Shown here one piece after another: positions 59,603 to 64,000 of a stretch of 64,000 nt of DNA. Each line of letters begins with the position of its first letter. Within the stretch, counting starts at the first letter, position 1. The stretch is from Burkholderiales bacterium (lineage in GTDB: Bacteria; Pseudomonadota; Gammaproteobacteria; Burkholderiales; Burkholderiaceae_B): assembly GCA_027484315.1 (NCBI GenBank), contig JAIXTE010000097.1, forward strand, positions 1 through 64,000, read 5' to 3'. The position numbers and the translations under genes were made by a program. The notes beneath the pieces are model-generated. The model did no database searches. It was not told the origin of the DNA and was given only the letters and a program-made list of their open reading frames with translations.

Positions 59603-59726
59603 GAAAGCCTGCCCGTTTTGAATTCACACGCAACGTTCGGCTGCAAGCCGACACCGTGTTCGGCCATGTGTTTTGCCGAACCAGGTGAGTCAGTGTGAAT
59701 ATCAAAAAAGGGAAATACAGGCTTTC
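59603..59726 (+). repeat. Structured intergenic repeat, copy B (plus orientation)
   Basis: This 124 bp element is about 39 kb from copies A and C. Its closing stem is a perfect 9 bp (GAAAGCCTG at 59603-59611 with CAGGCTTTC at 59718-59726). Inner stems are TTTTGA/TCAAAA and ATTCACAC/GTGTGAAT. Hairpin 1 is TCGGCT-GCA-AGCCGA (59637-59651); hairpin 2 is GTTCGGC/GCCGAAC (59658-59681) with a 10-base loop. Relative to copy A, paired positions change together in the closing stem, inner stem and hairpin 2. It lies between the convergent desaturase and rpmG genes. Confidence 0.87.
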
Positions 59727-59732
59727 GGCGGA

Positions 59733-59862
59733 AGAGGGTATGCGCCTTGTAAACGAAGAAGGGTTGTGCGCCTTGTAAACCAAGAAGGGTTGTGCGCCTT
59801 GTAAACCATGAAGGGTTGTGCGCTTTGCAAACGAAGAAGGGTTGTGCGCTTTGCAAACGAAG
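59733..59862. repeat. Tandem 26 bp repeat, about five units
   Basis: Units start AAGGGTTGTGCGC and end AAACGAAG or AAACCAAG, at 59759-59784, 59785-59810, 59811-59836 and 59837-59862. A diverged unit at 59733-59758 precedes them and a partial unit follows. There are no spacers. The last two full units are identical, suggesting recent expansion. Since 26 is not a multiple of three, no repeat protein is encoded. Confidence 0.9.
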
Positions 59863-59913
59863 ACGCGGTCTGTAAACAAAAGGGTCTTGCCTTGCATGCG
59901 GCGACATTGCAAC

Positions 59914-59946
59914 AAAAAACCCGCTCTGAAATTCAGTAGCGGGTTT
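59914..59946 (-). terminator. Intrinsic terminator of rpmB-rpmG
   Basis: On the minus strand AAACCCGCT (59946-59938) pairs with AGCGGGTTT (59925-59917), followed by a T-rich tract, 27 bases after the rpmG stop. Confidence 0.9.
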
Positions 59947-59972
59947 CTGTAGAAACAGCAAAAGTAATCGAG

Positions 59973-60140
59973 TTACTTCAGCTTGGTTTCTTTGTATGAC
60001 ACATGCTTACGAACCACTGGATCGTATTTCATGATTTCAATTTTCTCGGGCTTCGTACGCTTGTTCTTGGTCGTGGTGTAGAAATGACCAGTACCTGCAG
60101 AAGATTCGAGTTTGATTTTTTCGCGACCGCCTTTAGCCAT
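59973..60140 (-). CDS. rpmG: 50S ribosomal protein L33
   Basis: The 55-residue product begins [20 protein letters not shown] and ends [14 protein letters not shown], matching bL33. There are no zinc-binding cysteines, so it is the C-minus form. GGAG lies just upstream of the ATG. It follows rpmB by 13 bp in the usual rpmB-rpmG pair. Confidence 0.96.
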   Translation of the reverse strand: MAKGGREKIKLESSAGTGHFYTTTKNKRTKPEKIEIMKYDPVVRKHVSYKETKLK

Positions 60141-60153
60141 GATTTACTCCTGC

Positions 60154-60387
60154 TTAGATTTCGCCACGTGCACGAAGATCAGCCAAAACGGAGTCGATAC
60201 CGTTTTTGTCGATCGTGCGCAGTGCGTTGTTTGTTAGACGCAGGCGAACCCAGCGGTTTTCGCTTTCAACCCAGAACTTGCGTGACTGCAAGTTAGGCAA
60301 GAAACGACGTTTTGTTTTGTTGTTGGCGTGGGAAACTTTGTTTCCGACCATCGGGCGCTTACCCGTTACTTGACATACGCGAGCCAT
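60154..60387 (-). CDS. rpmB: 50S ribosomal protein L28
   Basis: The 77-residue bL28 has [32 protein letters not shown] and the C-terminal [20 protein letters not shown]. The length matches the family (78). It is first of the rpmB-rpmG pair. Upstream (60388-60560) is non-coding, holding its promoter by position and a 20 bp repeat next to radC. In many proteobacteria radC lies just upstream of rpmB, as here. Confidence 0.97.
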   Translation of the reverse strand: MARVCQVTGKRPMVGNKVSHANNKTKRRFLPNLQSRKFWVESENRWVRLRLTNNALRTIDKNGIDSVLADLRARGEI

Positions 60388-60522
60388 GATGACCCCAAAA
60401 AATTCAGCAAATTAGTGTATCAGCAAAATCACCCGGCGAAATGGAAAAGCCATGGATTTGCGGCGAAGTCCAAGATTGTAACCAATTGGGAAACTTTTGC
60501 CCAGCCCTTTTTGTTAAAAAGA

Positions 60523-60580
60523 TCAAAAAGGTGGGCGATTGTTCAATCTTGTGGAAAAACTCAAAAAGGTGAGCGATTGT
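60523..60580. repeat. 20 bp direct repeat at the radC 3' end
   Basis: TCAAAAAGGTGGGCGATTGT (60523-60542) and TCAAAAAGGTGAGCGATTGT (60561-60580) differ at one base and are separated by 18 bases. The second copy encodes the last residues and stop of radC on the minus strand; the first is a duplicate of that end. Confidence 0.85.
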
Positions 60581-61250
60581 GGAGTCTGTATGAATATCCG
60601 CAGGTCGGACCTACAACGAGATGATCTACTAATTCTATATCAACCAGCGCCAAAGCGGCATGCAGTTCTCGGGTCAGGCGATCGTCTGCGCTACTGGGCG
60701 TGCAGCAATTGCTGGGGTGGTTGTGGGCCACCATGATGCGGGGGGCATTGGTGTAAATCGCGAATTTCAGGACTTCCCGTGGAAAAACAGCGGTTTTATT
60801 CACTGTACCGATCGACAATATTTTGTGATCCAGCACTTTTAATTGGCTGTCCAGCGCAATGGCCATGAAATTTTAAATGTCGCTCAGGCCGATCTGGACG
60901 CGCACAAACTGTTCAAATACATCGGGCGATGCCAGAAGGTGACTGGGCGTGTCTTGCAATTCATGGCTCAGGCAGCGCTTGGCCATTTCCAGGCAGGCAC
61001 GCAACTGGGCGTACTTGGCCTCGCCCAAGCCCCGGATCTGGACCCAATCAGCCAACGATACGCGGTTCAGGTTATGCAGGCCCCCGAATTGGGTAATCAT
61101 TTCCCGGGCCAGGTCGACCGCACTTTTTCCTGGCAAGCCGGTACGCAGGAAAATGGCCAGCAGTTCAGCATCGGAAAGGGCTTGTGCGCCTTGTTTGATC
61201 AGACGCTCACGCGGACGGTCGTGTTTGGGCCAGCTTTGAATGCTCATCAT
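60561..61250 (-). pseudogene. radC: RadC family JAMM protein interrupted by an in-frame stop
   Basis: The frame encodes a near-complete RadC (about 228 residues; family about 222). The N-terminal part (from ATG 61250: MMSIQSWPKHDRPRERLIKQ, ALSDAELLAIFLRTGLPG, WVQIRGLGEAKYAQLRACL) is followed by TAA at 60875-60873, and the same frame continues with NFMAIALDSQLKVL. The second half holds VFPREVLKFA, the JAMM metal motif AHNHPS...SSAD and ALVDIELVDHLVVG. One nonsense change (for example from GAA or AAA) would explain it. An ATG two codons after the stop could restart translation of the JAMM domain alone. RadC family function is unsettled. A sequencing error is possible. Confidence 0.82.
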
Positions 61251-61384
61251 TGAAACCTGAAAAGCATTTAGGTAGCATGGGCCTGCACCACAGTTCCGTT
61301 GTGTCGACAGGCTGCCGTCGACTGCCGTTAGACATTCAAAGGCGTAGAATAGAGGCGTTTTTGAAATGATTTCAGGATGTTGAC

Positions 61385-61849
61385 ATGACCGACGCAGTAC
61401 AGCCCAAGCCCGTGGTGAACGAATCTTCTTTTGTGACACTGCATTACCGCATTCGCCTGGCCGACAGCCAGCAGGTGATTGTGTCTACCTTTGAAGACAA
61501 GCCAGCCACCCTGTCCATTGGTGCCGGGCAATTGGCCGAGGGCCTTGAACGCTGCCTGTATGGCATGCAGGCAGGCCAGCGCGACACGTTCACTTTGCCT
61601 GCTGGCAGTGGATATGGTGACATCAACCCCGATTTGTATCGCCCTGTAACCAAGGCCCTGTTGTCGAAGTATGCCGAGGAAGGCACCACCTTCGAGCCAG
61701 GCGAGTTTGTGCACTTCCCCGCACCCGACGGTGGCCAGTTTGCAGGCACTGTGGTCGAGGAGCGCGAAGACGACATTTTGTTTGACTTTAACCACCCCCT
61801 GGCCGGCAAGGCACTGACTTTTGAAGTGCAGTTGATCGGGGTGTTGTGA
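61385..61849 (+). CDS. fkpB: FKBP-type peptidyl-prolyl cis-trans isomerase, SlpA type
   Basis: The 154-residue cytosolic prolyl isomerase and chaperone has an FKBP core ([40 protein letters not shown]) interrupted by an insert-in-flap domain (about 75-130), the SlyD/SlpA architecture, but without the His-rich metal tail of SlyD. It directly precedes ispH, the conserved fkpB-ispH pair of proteobacteria, with only seven bases between the stop and the chosen ispH start. Confidence 0.93.
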   Translation: MTDAVQPKPVVNESSFVTLHYRIRLADSQQVIVSTFEDKPATLSIGAGQLAEGLERCLYGMQAGQRDTFTLPAGSGYGDINPDLYRPVTKALLSKYAEEGTTFEPGEFVHFPAPDGGQFAGTVVEEREDDILFDFNHPLAGKALTFEVQLIGVL

Positions 61850-61856
61850 GGTGAGT

Positions 61857-62786
61857 ATGGAAATCAGCCTGGCCCAGCCGCGTGGTTTTTGCGCAGGTGT
61901 TGATCGTGCCATTGAAATTGTGGAACGCGCCTTGCAGCAGTTTGGTTCGCCAATTTATGTGAAGCATGAAATTGTTCACAACAAGACGGTGGTGGAAGAT
62001 CTGCGCAACAAGGGCGCGATTTTTGTCGATGAACTGGAAGATGTGCCCACCGGTTCCACCGTGGTGTTTTCAGCACACGGTGTATCGCAAGATGTGCGCG
62101 CCCAGGCGGAAGGCTTGGGGCTGAAGGTGTTTGACGCCACTTGCCCACTGGTGACCAAGGTGCACGTGGAAGTGAGCAAAATGCGCGCGCAGGGTTGCGA
62201 GATCATCATGATTGGCCACGAAGGCCACCCCGAGGTGGAAGGCACCATGGGCCAGGTCAAGGATGGCATTTATCTGGTGGAAACCGAAGACGATGTGAGC
62301 AAGCTTCACATTGCTGACGGCACACAGTTGGCTTTTGTGACGCAGACCACCCTGAGTGTGGATGATGCATCCCGGGTGATTGCGGCGCTGAAAGCAAAAT
62401 TCCCCGATATTCGTGAACCAAAGAAAGCCGACATCTGCTATGCCACCCAGAACCGTCAGGACGCAGTGAAGTTCATGGCCCGCCAGGTGCAGTTGGTGTT
62501 GGTGGTGGGCAGCCCAAGCAGTTCGAATTCTAACCGCTTGCGTGAGGTGGCTGAAAAGCTCGGCGTGCCAGCCAAGCTGATCGAGAATTCAGACAGTCTG
62601 GAGAAGCACTGGTTTGAGGGTGTTAAGCACATTGGGCTTACCGCTGGCGCATCTGCACCAGAACACCTGGTGCAAGGTGTGGTGAAACGCCTGAAAGAGT
62701 GGGGCGCATTGTCGGTGCGCAACCTCGAAGGTGTCGAGGAAAACATTGCATTCCCAATGCCCAAGGGTTTGAACCCGAGAGTTTGA
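61857..62786 (+). CDS. ispH: 4-hydroxy-3-methylbut-2-enyl diphosphate reductase
   Basis: IspH is the last MEP-pathway enzyme, giving isopentenyl and dimethylallyl diphosphate. The 309-residue product has the three [4Fe-4S] cysteines Cys12 (PRGFCAGV), Cys96 (DATCPLV) and Cys194 ([11 protein letters not shown]), and [16 protein letters not shown]. The ATG at 61857 has GAGGTG just upstream and gives the family N-terminus [18 protein letters not shown]; a GTG six bases earlier is possible. With dxs and ispA at 30-33 kb the window covers the first and last MEP steps and FPP synthesis. Confidence 0.96.
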   Translation: MEISLAQPRGFCAGVDRAIEIVERALQQFGSPIYVKHEIVHNKTVVEDLRNKGAIFVDELEDVPTGSTVVFSAHGVSQDVRAQAEGLGLKVFDATCPLVTKVHVEVSKMRAQGCEIIMIGHEGHPEVEGTMGQVKDGIYLVETEDDVSKLHIADGTQLAFVTQTTLSVDDASRVIAALKAKFPDIREPKKADICYATQNRQDAVKFMARQVQLVLVVGSPSSSNSNRLREVAEKLGVPAKLIENSDSLEKHWFEGVKHIGLTAGASAPEHLVQGVVKRLKEWGALSVRNLEGVEENIAFPMPKGLNPRV

Positions 62787-62847
62787 TCGTTCACCGGGCC
62801 AGCGCATGGCTGCGGTGTCTTCAGGCCGGCGTTTTCAGGTCGGTGAT

Positions 62848-64000
62848 TTAAGACGGTAGTTTCGGGGTGGCCAGCACTTGGTCCACCCTGTTTCTGTCCA
62901 CATCGACCACTTCAAAGCGCCAATCGTTCCAGTCAAACTTTTCTGTCTTTTTCGGAATCCGGCCCAGCGAGGCCAGCACGAAACCTCCCACGGTGTGGAA
63001 GTTCCCCAGGGCTTCCTGTGGCAAATCGCGAATCCCGAGCTTGATTTTCATTTCATCGATAGGCAGCAGGCCGTCCAGCAGCCAGGAGCCGTCTTCACGG
63101 CGCACCGCCAGAGATTCTTCGGGTGTGTCCATCATCGGCATCATGTCGCCCACCACGCTGGAAAGCACGTCATCAATCGTGACAATTCCTTCCGTCATGC
63201 CAAATTCGCTCACTACAAACGCGAAAGTTTTTTTCTGTTGCCGAAAGGTGCGTAGCAAATCAGCCAACGTCAGCGAAGCTGGAACAAACAGGGCGTTTTG
63301 AAGAGGAATTTCCGCGAAATCAATGTCGCCTTCCATGGCCGCCTGCAAGATGTCGTGGCTTTCTGCCACACCGATGACCTGTTGCAAACTGCCCTTGCAG
63401 ATGGGCAGCATGGAATGGGGCGCTTCACGAAGCAGGCGCAGGTTGTCTTCGCGGGGGGCGTTCAAGTCGAGGTAAGCGATGTCGCTGACCGGTGTCATGA
63501 CCGAAGCCAGTCTGCGGTCTTCAAGGCGCAGCACGTTGCTCATCAGGTGGCGTTCTTCCGGGGCCAGCATGCCGGTTTTTGCACCTTCGTCCAGAAAAGC
63601 CTGAATTTCTTCAATGGTGCTGACCGCAGGGGCTGCCTTGAAAGGGATGAAGCTGAGAACCAGGTCGGAACCTTTGGACAGCAAGGCAATGGCAGGGCTG
63701 AGCACTTTCAGGAAAATTGACATAAAGGGTGCGCAGAAAGCAGCCACCACTTCCGGGTTGGCGATGGCAAGCCGTTTCGGCACAATTTCACCAAAAATAA
63801 TGGAGAAAGCTGTGACCAGTGCAATGGTGACCGCAAATGAAATGGTGTCGGCCCAGTCGGTCAGGGTCGGAAAATACAGATCGATGATGTACTGAAACGT
63901 GGCAGTTAATGCGGATTCACCATAAATCCCCATCAAGAGGGCCGCTGCGGTGATGCCGGTTTGGGTGGCGGCCAGCAGGCGACTGGGGTTGCCCATGATG
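62848..64000 (-). CDS. HlyC/CorC-type CBS-domain membrane protein (5' end outside window)
   Basis: The visible part is at least 383 residues and the gene continues past 64000, because the first visible segment NPSRLLAATQTGITAAALLMG is an internal part of the DUF21 membrane domain. Then come DUF21 helices with FGEIVPKRLAIANPE, two CBS domains (VMTPVSDIAYLDL; IPLQNALFVPASLTLADLLR through GMTEGIVTIDDVLSSVVGD) and a C-terminal CorC_HlyC domain (DGSWLLDGLLPIDEMKIKLG and FHTVGGFVLASLGRIPKKTE). This is the TlyC/CorC/YtfL group, linked to magnesium, cobalt or polyamine efflux; the role here is not determined. Confidence 0.9.
   Translation of the reverse strand, partial: IMGNPSRLLAATQTGITAAALLMGIYGESALTATFQYIIDLYFPTLTDWADTISFAVTIALVTAFSIIFGEIVPKRLAIANPEVVAAFCAPFMSIFLKVLSPAIALLSKGSDLVLSFIPFKAAPAVSTIEEIQAFLDEGAKTGMLAPEERHLMSNVLRLEDRRLASVMTPVSDIAYLDLNAPREDNLRLLREAPHSMLPICKGSLQQVIGVAESHDILQAAMEGDIDFAEIPLQNALFVPASLTLADLLRTFRQQKKTFAFVVSEFGMTEGIVTIDDVLSSVVGDMMPMMDTPEESLAVRREDGSWLLDGLLPIDEMKIKLGIRDLPQEALGNFHTVGGFVLASLGRIPKKTEKFDWNDWRFEVVDVDRNRVDQVLATPKLPS

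Noticed and set aside
59733-59862. A possible CRISPR array
   Set aside because: The 26 bp units are directly adjacent with no spacers, and no cas genes are present.
59586-59961. Open frames across the 26 bp repeat array giving repeated AHNPS-like peptides
   Set aside because: The peptide repeats arise from the tandem DNA repeat read in shifting frames; there is no ribosome site and the rpmG terminator lies inside.
60864-60875. Programmed frameshift or readthrough in radC
   Set aside because: The two halves are in the same frame, so no shift is needed; no readthrough context is recognisable, and a simple nonsense change or read error is more economical.

Overview
The window is a stretch of ordinary chromosome from a Gram-negative betaproteobacterium, most likely of the order Burkholderiales. 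Several things point there. There are families seen mainly in that group, such as a DUF3579 protein, a BPSS1780-type membrane protein, a DesA-type desaturase with a helical C-terminal extension, and a kinase-fold homoserine kinase. There are also conserved gene orders: leuS-lptE-holA-proA, exbB-exbD-lpxK-kdsB-adk, ribF-ileS-lspA-coaBC-dut and clpS-clpA. From memory the moderate base composition and gene order recall Limnobacter-like genomes, but this cannot be verified here. No phage, plasmid, CRISPR array, transposase or tRNA gene was found.

Layout. 0-10 kb: rplS with its terminator, ridA-recG, an APC permease with a soluble tail, oxyR-ubiA, and yggS-proC divergent from pilT. 10-20 kb: gpx, then the long minus-strand cluster leuS-lptE-holA-proA-hemJ-rlmL, then uvrD. 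20-29 kb: a 0.5 kb repeat-rich gap, thrB and a LOG-family gene divergent from polA, a Tat-exported dienelactone hydrolase, a ZIP transporter and an EamA transporter. 29-40.6 kb: a Rieske oxygenase, the isoprenoid operon xseB-ispA-dxs-folE2, rpsT, murJ, and the envelope/nucleotide cluster exbB-exbD-lpxK-Trm112-kdsB-adk. 40.8-49.4 kb: xseA, sodB, icd, cspA, clpS-clpA and a diguanylate cyclase. 49.5-59 kb: ribF-ileS-lspA-coaBC-dut divergent from purN, an RsmB-like methyltransferase and the desaturase. 59-64 kb: a 1 kb repeat-rich gap, rpmB-rpmG, a radC gene broken by an in-frame stop, fkpB-ispH and a CBS/HlyC-type membrane protein cut by the window edge.

Functionally this is mostly core metabolism and information processing. 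It covers translation (rplS, rpsT, rpmB, rpmG, leuS, ileS, rRNA methyltransferases), DNA repair (recG, uvrD, polA, xseA, xseB, holA), isoprenoid and quinone synthesis (dxs, ispA, ispH, ubiA), envelope assembly (lptE, lpxK, kdsB, murJ, lspA), oxidative defence (oxyR, sodB, gpx) and protein quality control (clpS-clpA, fkpB).

The most unusual content is non-coding. Three copies (20143-20263 minus, 20407-20529 plus, 59603-59726 plus) of a roughly 122 bp element share one fold: a closing stem beginning GAAA and ending TTTC, a second long stem, and two inner hairpins, the second with a 10-base loop. The stems are kept by paired base changes between copies. A separate 200 bp cruciform lies at 36360-36560, and a pair of 94 bp hairpin repeats at 59116-59355. 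All of these lie between the 3' ends of convergent genes.
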